Assembly: GCA_937906775.1 (NCBI GenBank)
Contig: CALCUD010000046.1
Location: forward strand, 1 to 22,044
DNA: 22,044 bases
Source of the DNA: an uncultured Clostridia bacterium
GTDB lineage: Bacteria; Bacillota; Clostridia; Christensenellales; Aristaeellaceae
Direction: 5' to 3'
The notes beneath the pieces are model-generated. The model had not been told where the DNA came from and searched no databases. It was given only the letters and a program-made list of their open reading frames with translations. Below are positions 14,985 through 22,044 of the stretch, in pieces; positions within the stretch are counted from its first letter, which is position 1; each line of letters opens with the position of its first letter. The position numbers and the translations under genes are program-made.

Positions 14985-15028
14985 GCCTTTATCGGTTTCT
15001 GTATCATATTAAGGGAGGAATTCCAGCG

Positions 15029-16429
15029 ATGAAACGTTTCTTTGCCCTGTTCCTTGCGGTCGCGATGCTGCTGACCGTTGTCTCCGCTTTCGCGGAGGAA
15101 GCCCCCGTTCTGCTGGCCACCGTCAACGGCCGGGAGATCACCACGGATGACAGCAATTACCACTATTTCCTGGATCAGTATGAATCCACTTACGGCCCGC
15201 TCGAGGGCGAGGATCTGCAATACGCGAAAGCCCTTTCTCTTGAAGGCGCCATCCAGTACGCGCTGATCGCGCAGAAGGCCGCTGAAAAGGGCTACGGCGA
15301 AGCCACCGAAGAAGAACAGGCCATGTATCGCGCCGAAGTCGAGCTCTACTGGAACGAACAGATCAGCGGGCTCCTCGCTTCTAATTACGGCATTACCGAC
15401 GCTTCCACCGAAGCCGAAGTCGCCGACGCGACCGCTCTTCTGCTGACCGATCTGGAAGCTCAGGGCGTCACCAAGGACGCCTTCATCGACTCGACCGTGG
15501 AAGGCTATCTGTCCACCTATCCCTCCATGTGCCTGGTCAACGAGCTGACCAAAGACATCACCGTCACCGACGACGAAATTCTCGCCGCCTTCAACGAAGC
15601 CGTGGAGGAAGACAAGGCCACCTACGAGGGCAATGTTTTCATGTATGAGTTCTATACTTCCTATTACGGCCAGTCCTCCGTCTACGTTCCCGAAGGGTAT
15701 CGCGGCATCCTCCACATCCTGCTGGATGTCGATGACGAACTGCTGAACAACTACACCACACTGGTCGCCGCCAAAGAAGAGCAGGACGAAGCCGCCACCG
15801 CGGACGAATCCGCTGAAGAAGAAGCCGCCGGGGAAGACGCTGCCGAAGAAGAAGCTGCCGCCGAAGCGACGGAAGCTCCCGCGGAACCCGTGACCGACGA
15901 GCAGATCGAGGCCGCCCGCAAGGCGATCCTGGACAGCGTGCAGCCCACCGTAGACGAGATCATGACCAAGTTCAACGCCGGCACCTCTTTCCAGGATCTG
16001 ATCGCCGAATACAATACGGATCCCGGCATGCAGGACCCGGCCACCCTGGCCGAGGGCTATAAGGTCCATGCCGACAGCTTCATCTGGGATGCCGATTTCA
16101 CTGCCGGCTCCATGGCTCTGAAGAATGTCGGAGACATCAGCGAGCCCGTTCTCAGCTCCTTCGGCGTTCACATCCTGTACTATCTCCGCGACATTCCCGC
16201 CGGCGCGGTGGAATTCACGGATGAACTCAAAGCGCAGTTCCGTGAGACCGCTCTGACCGACAAGCAGAACGACGCCTACAACACCGCGGTCGACGGCTAT
16301 GCCGCCGAAGCCGAGATCGTCTACAGCGCCGACGGGCAGGCCATCATGGACGCCTACAACGCGCTGATTGCCTCCGAAGAGGAAGACCTTGAGGTGGAAA
16401 CGGACGAAGTGGTCGTTGAAGCCGAATGA
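15029..16429 (+). CDS. Secreted PrsA/SurA-like peptidyl-prolyl isomerase (parvulin type)
   Basis: The 466-residue product has a signal peptide (MKRFFALFLAVAMLLTVVSA, signal peptidase I site near AFA-EE at 20-24). An N-terminal chaperone region follows, starting ATVNGREIT (30-38), as in SurA/PrsA proteins. A PPIC/parvulin domain begins YRGILHILLDV (224-234), is interrupted by a Glu/Ala-rich stretch (about 249-287), and resumes with FNAGTSFQDLIAEYNTDPG (315-333), ALKNVGDISEPVLSSFGVHI (363-382). An acidic tail ends the protein. No lipobox cysteine is present, so unlike typical PrsA it is not predicted to be a lipoprotein. AAGGGAGGA lies 9 nt before the ATG. It likely helps exported proteins fold outside the membrane; catalytic activity is uncertain because of the insert. 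Confidence 0.87.
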   Translation: MKRFFALFLAVAMLLTVVSAFAEEAPVLLATVNGREITTDDSNYHYFLDQYESTYGPLEGEDLQYAKALSLEGAIQYALIAQKAAEKGYGEATEEEQAMYRAEVELYWNEQISGLLASNYGITDASTEAEVADATALLLTDLEAQGVTKDAFIDSTVEGYLSTYPSMCLVNELTKDITVTDDEILAAFNEAVEEDKATYEGNVFMYEFYTSYYGQSSVYVPEGYRGILHILLDVDDELLNNYTTLVAAKEEQDEAATADESAEEEAAGEDAAEEEAAAEATEAPAEPVTDEQIEAARKAILDSVQPTVDEIMTKFNAGTSFQDLIAEYNTDPGMQDPATLAEGYKVHADSFIWDADFTAGSMALKNVGDISEPVLSSFGVHILYYLRDIPAGAVEFTDELKAQFRETALTDKQNDAYNTAVDGYAAEAEIVYSADGQAIMDAYNALIASEEEDLEVETDEVVVEAE

Positions 16430-16441
16430 TCCCGCAGGCAT

Positions 16442-16484
16442 AAGGAAGGGCCGGGAACTTCAGTTCCCGGCCCTTCCTTTATTT
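16442..16484. terminator. Intrinsic terminator between the foldase gene and typA
   Basis: A 17-bp perfect stem (16442-16458 with 16463-16479), loop TTCA, followed by a T-rich stretch on the plus strand. It primarily ends the foldase transcript. It may also serve the convergent typA transcript, although the U run on that strand is short. Confidence 0.88.
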
Positions 16485-16486
16485 CC

Positions 16487-18316
16487 TTAATAAGCGTCTT
16501 CTCCGTGGCTCCGCGCTTTGGCGCGCAGGGAATGATCCAGCTGGCGCTTCCGCATTCTCAGATTCTTCGGGGTGATCTCCAGCAGTTCGTCGTCGTCAAT
16601 AAACTCGAGGCATTCCTCCAGCGTCAGCGGATGAACCGAGATCAGCCGCATGGCGTCTTCGGAGGCGGAGGCGTTCCGCATGTTGGTCACGTGCTTCTGC
16701 TTGCAGACGTTGACCACCAGGTCGCCGGGGCGCGCGTTCTGCCCGCAGATCTGGCCCATATACACGTTCTCGCCGGCGCCGATGAACAGGGAGCCGCGCT
16801 CCTGGGAATAGAACAGACCGTAGCTGGTGGTCACGCCGGTCTCAAAGCAGATCAGCGCGCCCGCGTTGCGGTGCGGGATATCGCCCTTGACAGGCTCGTA
16901 GCATTCGAAAACGGAGCTCATGATCCCTTCGCCGCGGGTGTCGGTCATAAACTCGCTGCGGTATCCGAACAGGCCGCGGGACGGAACCAGGAATTCGAGG
17001 CGGACCCGGTCCGCGCCGCTCATGTGCTCCAGCGTTCCGCGGCGGCGGCCGATCTTTTCGATCACCGCTCCGGCGGTCGCCTGAGGCGTATCCACGACCA
17101 GACGCTCGATCGGCTCGCATTTGACGCCGTCGATCACCTTATAGATGACCTGCGGCTTGCTGACCGCGAATTCATATCCCTGACGCCGCATGTTTTCGAT
17201 CAGGATGGACAGATGCAGCTCGCCGCGGCCGCAGACTTCGAAGGAATCGGTGCTCTGGGTGTCGCTGACGCGGAGGCTGACGTCCGTCTGCAGCTCCCGC
17301 ATCAGGCGGGCCCGCAGATGGCGGCTGGTCACGAACTGGCCTTCCCTGCCGGCGAAGGGGCTGTCGTTCACCGAGAAGGTCATCGTCACGGTCGGCTCGC
17401 TGATCTTGACAAAGGGCAGACCTTCCGGGCAGGCCGGATCGCATACGGTATCGCCGATGGAAATATCCTCCGCGCCGTACAGGGCCACGATATCGCCCAT
17501 GCTGACCTCGGCGGCGTTCACGCGCTTCAGTCCGTCATACTGGAACAGGCCGCCCAGCCGCCACACGGGGCTGGTTTTCCCGGTTTCCAGATTGGTGTAA
17601 AGAACGTTCATGCCCTCGGTGAACTTACCGCGGACCACGCGGCCGACGCCGATCCGTCCGACATATTCGCTGTAATCGATGGTGGAGATCAGAACCTGCG
17701 CGGGGCCTTCCGCGTCGCCTTCCGGAGCGGGAATGTACTCCAGGATGGCGTCGAACAGAGGCCGCAGATCCGTTCCCGGCTGCTCCAGATCCAGCGTCGC
17801 GGTCCCCTTGCGGGCGGAAACGTACAGGATCGGATTCTCCAGATAGGTTTCGTCCGCCTCCAGGTCGATCAGCAGATCCAGGATCTCGTTAACCACTTCG
17901 TCGCAGCGCGCGTCGGGGCGATCGATCTTGTTGATCACGATCAGGACCTTGAGCTTCAGCTCCAGCGCCTTTTTCAGCACGAAGCGGGTTTGGGGCATCG
18001 GTCCTTCAAAGCTGTCCACCAGCAGCAGCACGCCGTCGACCATTTTCAGCACGCGCTCCACCTCGCCGCCGAAGTCGGCGTGGCCGGGCGTGTCGACGAT
18101 GTTGATCTTGTGGTTCATGTAATGCACGGCGGTATTCTTGCTCAGAATGGTGATGCCGCGCTCTCTCTCGATATCGTTGGAGTCCATCACGCGGTCCACG
18201 GTCTGCTGGTTTTCACGGTAAACGCCGCCCTGCTTCAGCATCTGGTCGACCAGCGTCGTCTTGCCGTGGTCGACGTGGGCAATAATAGCAATATTCCGGA
18301 TATCATCACGAATCAT
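16487..18316 (-). CDS. typA: Ribosome-associated GTPase TypA/BipA
   Basis: The 609-residue translational GTPase binds ribosomes and aids large-subunit assembly and stress or low-temperature growth in other bacteria. G motifs: AHVDHGKTT (13-21), RERGITI (51-57), DTPGHADFGGEVERVL (75-90), NKIDRPDAR (129-137), and SARKG as G5. It lacks the EF-G domain IV and instead has the BipA C-terminal region containing LFGYRSEFMTDTRGEG and the end NLRMRKRQL. GGAGGAGGAG lies 8 nt before the ATG. It follows prfC by 19 bp without a terminator, so both are read from the promoter upstream of prfC. Confidence 0.96.
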   Translation of the reverse strand: MIRDDIRNIAIIAHVDHGKTTLVDQMLKQGGVYRENQQTVDRVMDSNDIERERGITILSKNTAVHYMNHKINIVDTPGHADFGGEVERVLKMVDGVLLLVDSFEGPMPQTRFVLKKALELKLKVLIVINKIDRPDARCDEVVNEILDLLIDLEADETYLENPILYVSARKGTATLDLEQPGTDLRPLFDAILEYIPAPEGDAEGPAQVLISTIDYSEYVGRIGVGRVVRGKFTEGMNVLYTNLETGKTSPVWRLGGLFQYDGLKRVNAAEVSMGDIVALYGAEDISIGDTVCDPACPEGLPFVKISEPTVTMTFSVNDSPFAGREGQFVTSRHLRARLMRELQTDVSLRVSDTQSTDSFEVCGRGELHLSILIENMRRQGYEFAVSKPQVIYKVIDGVKCEPIERLVVDTPQATAGAVIEKIGRRRGTLEHMSGADRVRLEFLVPSRGLFGYRSEFMTDTRGEGIMSSVFECYEPVKGDIPHRNAGALICFETGVTTSYGLFYSQERGSLFIGAGENVYMGQICGQNARPGDLVVNVCKQKHVTNMRNASASEDAMRLISVHPLTLEECLEFIDDDELLEITPKNLRMRKRQLDHSLRAKARSHGEDAY

Positions 18317-18335
18317 AATCCGATCTCCTCCTCCG

Positions 18336-19952
18336 TCACCGATCCGAGGTTTCCTTCAGGATCAGTCCTTCATTGTTTTCACAGGCCAGCCGGATGCTCC
18401 ATTCGTTTTCAAACAGGAGCACGTCCCGTCCGTGGCTGTCTTTCGCGCGGCCGGACGTGGACGTCAGCTTGAGATCCTCCACCGGCTTCGGGGTTTCGGA
18501 CACCCAGCGGACATAATGGAAGGGCATTCCCTCCATGACGATCTCCGTCTGGTATTCCGTTCTCAGCCGGTGCTCCAGAACCTCGAACTGCAGCACGCCG
18601 ACGACGCCGACCATGAACTCCTCCCGGCCGGTCTCCGTCCGGATAAAGGTCTGGATGGCGCCTTCCTCCGCCAGCTGGTTGATCCCCTTCTGGAACTGCT
18701 TTCTCTTCATGGAGTCCATGGGGCGCACGCGGTTGAAGAATTCCGGCGCGAAAACGGGTATATTGGCGTAACGGATCTTCGGTCCGGCGGACAGCGTGTC
18801 CCCGAGCCGGTATATTCCGGGGTCAAACAGGCCGATGATGTCTCCGGCCCAGGCCTCCTCGACCGCTTCGTGCTCATCCGCCATGAACTGCTGCGGCTGC
18901 TTGAGCGCGACCGGTTTGTTGGTGCCGGAATGCCAGACCTCCATCCCTTTTTCGAAGGCCCCGGACACGATGCGCATGAACGCCAGCCGGTCGCGGTGCG
19001 CGGGATTCATATTGGCCTGGATCTTGAACACGAATCCGGAAAAATACGTTTCCTCCGGCGTGATCATCCCCGCGTCGCTTTCCCGGGGCAGGGGCGGCGG
19101 CGTAAAGGAGAGGAAGCGGTCCAGGAAAGGCTCCACGCCGAAGTTCGTGACCGCGGACCCGAAAAACATGGGCGTCAGTTCGCCGCGGCGGACCATCTCC
19201 AGGTCGAACGCGTCCCCGGCCTCGTCCAGGAGCTCGATCTCCTCCGCCAGGCGGTCCCGGTAGTGTTTGTCGAGCAGTTTTTCCAGCTCGGGATCGTCGA
19301 TCGCGACGTCCGTCTTCTCGACCATGGTCCTGCCGTGATCGCCGCCGGTATAAAGTTCGACCGTTTTCGTGTCCCGGTGATAAACGCCCTGGAAGTCGCC
19401 GTCCACGCCGATCGGCCAGTTCATCGGGCAGGAGCGGATGCCGAGGACCTGTTCCAGTTCCTCCATCAGGGCGAAGGGATCCTTGGCCGCTCTGTCCATT
19501 TTATTGACGAAGGTGAAGATCGGGATATTCCGCATGCGGCAGACTTTGAAAAGCTTGATCGTCTGCGCTTCGACGCCCTTGGCCGCGTCCAGCAGCATGA
19601 CCGCCGCGTCCGCCGCGACCAGGACCCGGTAGGTATCCTCGGAGAAGTCCTGATGTCCGGGGGTATCCAGGATATTGATCCGGTATCCGTCATAGACGAA
19701 CTGCATCGCGGAGGAAGTGACCGAAATGCCGCGCTGCTTCTCGATCTCCATCCAGTCGGAAGTCGCGTGCTTGTCGGTTTTCCGGGCTTTGACGCTGCCG
19801 GCGCTGCGGATCGCTCCGCCGTAAAGCAGAAGTTTTTCCGTCAGGGTCGTTTTCCCGGCGTCGGGGTGCGAAATGATCGCGAAGGTACGCCGTTTTTCGA
19901 CCTCGTTATGAAGCATTTCCGCAAATTCCCGGGTATCAGTGGCAGGCAGCAT
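18336..19952 (-). CDS. prfC: Peptide chain release factor 3 (RF3)
   Basis: This 538-residue GTPase removes RF1/RF2 from the ribosome after peptide release. It shows FAIISHPDAGKTTLTEKLL (24-42), the RF3 segment SVKARKTDKHATSDWMEIEK (53-72), QRGISVTSSA (73-82), DTPGHQDFSEDTYR (96-109) and NKMDR (150-154), and the C-terminal RF3 domain. The length is close to the E. coli protein (529). GGGAGG lies 6 nt before the ATG. First gene of a two-gene operon with typA. Confidence 0.96.
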   Translation of the reverse strand: MLPATDTREFAEMLHNEVEKRRTFAIISHPDAGKTTLTEKLLLYGGAIRSAGSVKARKTDKHATSDWMEIEKQRGISVTSSAMQFVYDGYRINILDTPGHQDFSEDTYRVLVAADAAVMLLDAAKGVEAQTIKLFKVCRMRNIPIFTFVNKMDRAAKDPFALMEELEQVLGIRSCPMNWPIGVDGDFQGVYHRDTKTVELYTGGDHGRTMVEKTDVAIDDPELEKLLDKHYRDRLAEEIELLDEAGDAFDLEMVRRGELTPMFFGSAVTNFGVEPFLDRFLSFTPPPLPRESDAGMITPEETYFSGFVFKIQANMNPAHRDRLAFMRIVSGAFEKGMEVWHSGTNKPVALKQPQQFMADEHEAVEEAWAGDIIGLFDPGIYRLGDTLSAGPKIRYANIPVFAPEFFNRVRPMDSMKRKQFQKGINQLAEEGAIQTFIRTETGREEFMVGVVGVLQFEVLEHRLRTEYQTEIVMEGMPFHYVRWVSETPKPVEDLKLTSTSGRAKDSHGRDVLLFENEWSIRLACENNEGLILKETSDR

Positions 19953-19987
19953 CGGATCCCTCCCGTTCCGTAATCACAACTGTTAAT

Positions 19988-20015
19988 TTTATAACAATCG
20001 TGTCTGAATTGTCAA
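19988..20015 (-). promoter_or_regulatory. Promoter of the prfC-typA operon
   Basis: On the reverse strand a perfect TTGACA (20015-20010) is followed after 16 bp by TATAAA (19993-19988). RNA would start near 19981, about 28 nt before prfC. Confidence 0.82.
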
Positions 20016-20047
20016 ATGTTTTGGCTCTTTTCTCCGGTTCCGGAACA

Positions 20048-20056
20048 TGATATAAT
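20048..20056 (+). promoter_or_regulatory. Extended -10 promoter of pyrH
   Basis: TGATATAAT is an extended -10 box with perfect TATAAT. No clear -35 is present. RNA would start near 20063. It is divergent from the prfC promoter only about 35 bp away. Confidence 0.75.
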
Positions 20057-20091
20057 CATCTGCGGTAAATACATTCACAGGAGGCACGGAT

Positions 20092-20802
20092 ATGGCTGAA
20101 TATAAACGGATCCTTCTCAAGCTCAGCGGCGAAGCGCTGAAGTCCGGCGGCGACCTGTTCGATTTCGACAAGGTCAACGAGATTGCCGCGATCGTAAAAA
20201 CCATGCATGATATGGGGACCGAAATCGGGATCGTCATCGGCGCCGGCAATATCTGGCGCGGCCGTCAGGGTCCTTCCGCCCATATGGACGCGGTTACGGC
20301 CGACCAGATGGGCATGCTGGGAACGATGATCAACTGCCTCTGCGTGGCCGACGCGATCCGCAAGGCCGGGCTGGACGCGGTCATCCAGAGCGCCGTGGAT
20401 ATGAACCGCTTTGCCGAACCGTACAATACCATGGCCGCCCGCCGGCACCTTTCCGAGGGCAGGGTCGTCCTGTTCGCCTGCGGGACCGGGAATCCCTTCT
20501 TCTCGACCGACTCCGGAGTCGCCCTCCGCGCGATCGAGATGGAAGTGGACGCTGTCATGATGGCCAAGAATATCGACGGCGTCTATACCGCCGATCCGAA
20601 TAAGGACCCCTCTGCGACGCTGATCAAGGATATCACCTATACCGAGGCGCTTTCCCGCGGGCTCAAGGTCATGGACGCTTCCGCCTTCGCCCTCTGCGCT
20701 GAAAACAAGGTCCCCATGGTCCGCGTTTTCGGTCTGGACGATCCGAAGAATCTGATCCGTGTTCTGGAAGGCGATCCGATGGGGACCTTTGTCCATCCCT
20801 GA
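20092..20802 (+). CDS. pyrH: UMP kinase (uridylate kinase)
   Basis: The 236-residue bacterial UMP kinase of the amino-acid kinase fold makes UDP from UMP and ATP in pyrimidine nucleotide synthesis. Motifs: KLSGEAL (10-16), IGAGNIWRG (49-57), DQMGMLGT (71-78), the region CGTGNPFFSTDSGVALRA in the middle, and AKNIDGVYTADP before the C terminus. AGGAGG lies about 7 nt before the ATG. The gene stands alone with its own promoter and terminator and faces tsf and rpsB. In many bacteria it lies in an rpsB-tsf-pyrH-frr order; here the order is broken and frr is absent. Confidence 0.97.
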   Translation: MAEYKRILLKLSGEALKSGGDLFDFDKVNEIAAIVKTMHDMGTEIGIVIGAGNIWRGRQGPSAHMDAVTADQMGMLGTMINCLCVADAIRKAGLDAVIQSAVDMNRFAEPYNTMAARRHLSEGRVVLFACGTGNPFFSTDSGVALRAIEMEVDAVMMAKNIDGVYTADPNKDPSATLIKDITYTEALSRGLKVMDASAFALCAENKVPMVRVFGLDDPKNLIRVLEGDPMGTFVHP

Positions 20803-20824
20803 TCCGGCCCTTCGTGTTATCAGG

Positions 20825-20851
20825 ACCCCCGCGGCGGCCGCGGGGGTTTTT
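20825..20851 (+). terminator. Intrinsic terminator of pyrH
   Basis: A 10-bp GC-rich stem (20825-20834 with 20838-20847) with a CGG loop is followed by a run of five T residues ending at 20851. Confidence 0.92.
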
Positions 20852-20858
20852 GCGTACG

Positions 20859-20888
20859 AAAAAACCGGTCTGTCAGCGACAGACCGGT
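20859..20888 (-). terminator. Intrinsic terminator of the rpsB-tsf operon
   Basis: On the reverse strand an 11-bp stem (20888-20878 with 20874-20864) with a 3-nt loop is followed by a U run (complement of 20864-20859). It is separate from the pyrH terminator, so each convergent unit has its own. Confidence 0.92.
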
Positions 20889-20903
20889 CTGTGATCCAAC
20901 GGA

Positions 20904-21830
20904 TTATTTCTGCATCGCAGCGATCTCGGCAGCGAGGTCATCCTTGCGCTTTTCGATGCCTTCGCCGCGCTCGAAGCGGGCGAACTTGACGATGTCCAGC
21001 TCAGCGCCGGCAGCCTTGGCGATCTCGGCCATGTAGCCCTTGATCGTCTTTTCGCTGTCCTTGACGAACAGCTGCTCCAGCAGGCAGACTTCTTTGTAGT
21101 ACTTCTCGATACGGCCTTCGACCATGCGCTCGACGATCTTTTCGGGCTTGCCCTCGTTCAGAGCCTGGGCGCGGAGGATCTCCTTTTCCTTTTCGAGCTT
21201 CTCGGTGTCGACTTCCTCGCGGCGGACCGCTTCGGGCTTGGCGGCAGCGATCTGCAGGGCAAGGTCATGGGCGAAAGTGGCGACGGCTTCGTTGGCGCGG
21301 TTCGCGGCGTCAGCGGCGACTTCGACCATTACGCCGACCTTGCCGCCCAGATGGATGTAGGTGGACACGGCGCCGGCCGTCTCGTAGCGTTCGAAGCGGC
21401 GGACGCTGATCTTCTCGCCGATGGCGACGGTCGCGTCGCTGATCATGTCGGAGATCGTCTTGGTCTCGTCGTCGATGAACTTCTGGTTCAGCAGAGCGTC
21501 AACGTCCGCGGGATTGGCCAGCGCGACATGCTTGGCAACGCTGTTGGCGAAGTTCAGGAAATTGTCGGTCTTGGCAACGAAGTCGGTTTCGCAGTTGACT
21601 TCAACGATCGCGCCGATGGAGGCGTCATCGTTCACATACTGGGCGACCACGCCTTCGGCGGCGATGCGGCTGGCCTTCTTGGCAGCCTGGCTCAGTCCCT
21701 TTTCACGGAGCCATTCAATGGCTTTTTCCATGTCGCCGTCGCTCTCGACGAGGGCCTTTTTGCAATCCATCATGCCGGCGCTGGTGCGCTCGCGCAGTTC
21801 TTTAACCATAGCGGAAGTAATCGCAGCCAT
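20904..21830 (-). CDS. tsf: Translation elongation factor Ts
   Basis: The 308-residue EF-Ts exchanges GDP for GTP on EF-Tu. The N-terminal UBA-like domain reads VKELRERTSAGMMDCKKAL (9-27). The EF-Tu-contact motif is CETDFVAK (80-87). The core continues with HLGGKVGVMVEV, and a C-terminal segment contains the coil-like KLEKEKEILRAQALNEGKP. AAAGGA lies about 9 nt before the ATG. It follows rpsB by 38 bp, the usual operon order. Confidence 0.97.
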   Translation of the reverse strand: MAAITSAMVKELRERTSAGMMDCKKALVESDGDMEKAIEWLREKGLSQAAKKASRIAAEGVVAQYVNDDASIGAIVEVNCETDFVAKTDNFLNFANSVAKHVALANPADVDALLNQKFIDDETKTISDMISDATVAIGEKISVRRFERYETAGAVSTYIHLGGKVGVMVEVAADAANRANEAVATFAHDLALQIAAAKPEAVRREEVDTEKLEKEKEILRAQALNEGKPEKIVERMVEGRIEKYYKEVCLLEQLFVKDSEKTIKGYMAEIAKAAGAELDIVKFARFERGEGIEKRKDDLAAEIAAMQK

Positions 21831-21868
21831 GTTGATTCATCCTTTCAAAATGATTATGGTTGGGGTGA

Positions 21869-22044
21869 TCAGGCCTCGGCGTTCTCCTCGGCGGGAGCTT
21901 CGGCGGTTTCGGCTTCTTCGGCTTCGGACTGTTCGCCCTGCTTGCCTTCGAGGATGGCGTCAGCCATCTTGCCGGCGATCAGCTTGACCGCGCGGATGGC
22001 GTCGTCGTTGCCGGGGATGACGTAGTCGATCTCGTCGGGATCGC
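21869..22044 (-). CDS. rpsB: 30S ribosomal protein S2, C-terminal fragment (cut by window edge)
   Basis: The last 58 codons are present. The reverse-strand reading DPDEIDYVIPGNDDAIRAVK followed by LIAGKMADAILEGKQ is characteristic of the S2 C terminus. A Glu/Ala-rich tail (GEQSEAEEAETAEAPAEENA, then EA and stop) extends beyond the usual end of the core fold. The gene precedes tsf in the conserved order. Confidence 0.94.
   Translation of the reverse strand, partial: DPDEIDYVIPGNDDAIRAVKLIAGKMADAILEGKQGEQSEAEEAETAEAPAEENAEA

Noticed and set aside
14814..15032. 72-codon open frame covering tRNA-Glu
   Set aside because: It runs through the tRNA, its terminator and the next promoter, so it is not a gene.
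16505..18472. 655-codon and 570-codon open frames opposite typA and prfC
   Set aside because: Both real GTPases are complete on the minus strand with ribosome sites and a promoter; the antisense products show no family resemblance.

Overview
The window looks like the chromosome of a moderately GC-rich member of the Bacillota, probably a Clostridia-type gut or rumen lineage. This is inferred from an IreB-family protein, the short Bacillus-type GyrB, a BIG2-repeat secreted protein, a PrsA-like foldase, and sigma-A-type promoters (several with extended -10 motifs), intrinsic terminators and strong Shine-Dalgarno sites throughout. The genus cannot be fixed from the sequence. No phage genes, insertion sequences or CRISPR arrays were seen. 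Nearly everything is single-copy core genome.

Layout. (1) Positions 1-2180, minus strand: gyrB followed by the start of gyrA (cut by the window edge), driven by a promoter near 2300. (2) 2554-5820, plus strand: a standalone 1088-residue fusion of an acyl-adenylating ligase, an acyl carrier domain and a PLP-dependent alpha-oxoamine synthase, with its own promoter and terminator. This is the most unusual gene here. (3) 5873-9815, minus strand: a secreted protein with about six BIG2 immunoglobulin-like repeats, followed after 22 bp by mnmG (tRNA wobble-uridine modification). (4) 9939-10193, minus strand: an IreB-like regulatory phosphoprotein that apparently starts at a CTG codon. It is divergent from (5) 10406-14653, plus strand: glnS, gltX and a threonine aldolase-like PLP enzyme. 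(6) 14683-14920: a perfect-consensus promoter driving tRNA-Gln(CUG) and tRNA-Glu(CUC), closed by a terminator. (7) 15029-16429, plus strand: a secreted PrsA/parvulin-type foldase with a Glu/Ala-rich insert inside its catalytic domain. (8) 16487-19952, minus strand: prfC and typA, two translational GTPases in one operon. (9) 20092-20802, plus strand: pyrH alone. (10) 20904-22044, minus strand: tsf and the 3' end of rpsB, convergent with pyrH.

Functional themes. Most of the window serves translation: two aminoacyl-tRNA synthetases with tRNAs for the same two amino acids, MnmG acting on tRNAs, RF3, BipA, EF-Ts and S2. Gyrase and UMP kinase are other housekeeping genes. Two exported proteins (BIG2 and parvulin) belong to the cell envelope. 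The ligase-carrier-synthase fusion is predicted to activate a carboxylic acid, hold it on a phosphopantetheine arm and condense it with an amino acid to give an alpha-aminoketone. That is the chemistry of sphingoid-base, KAPA or aminoketone biosynthesis, contained in one polypeptide.
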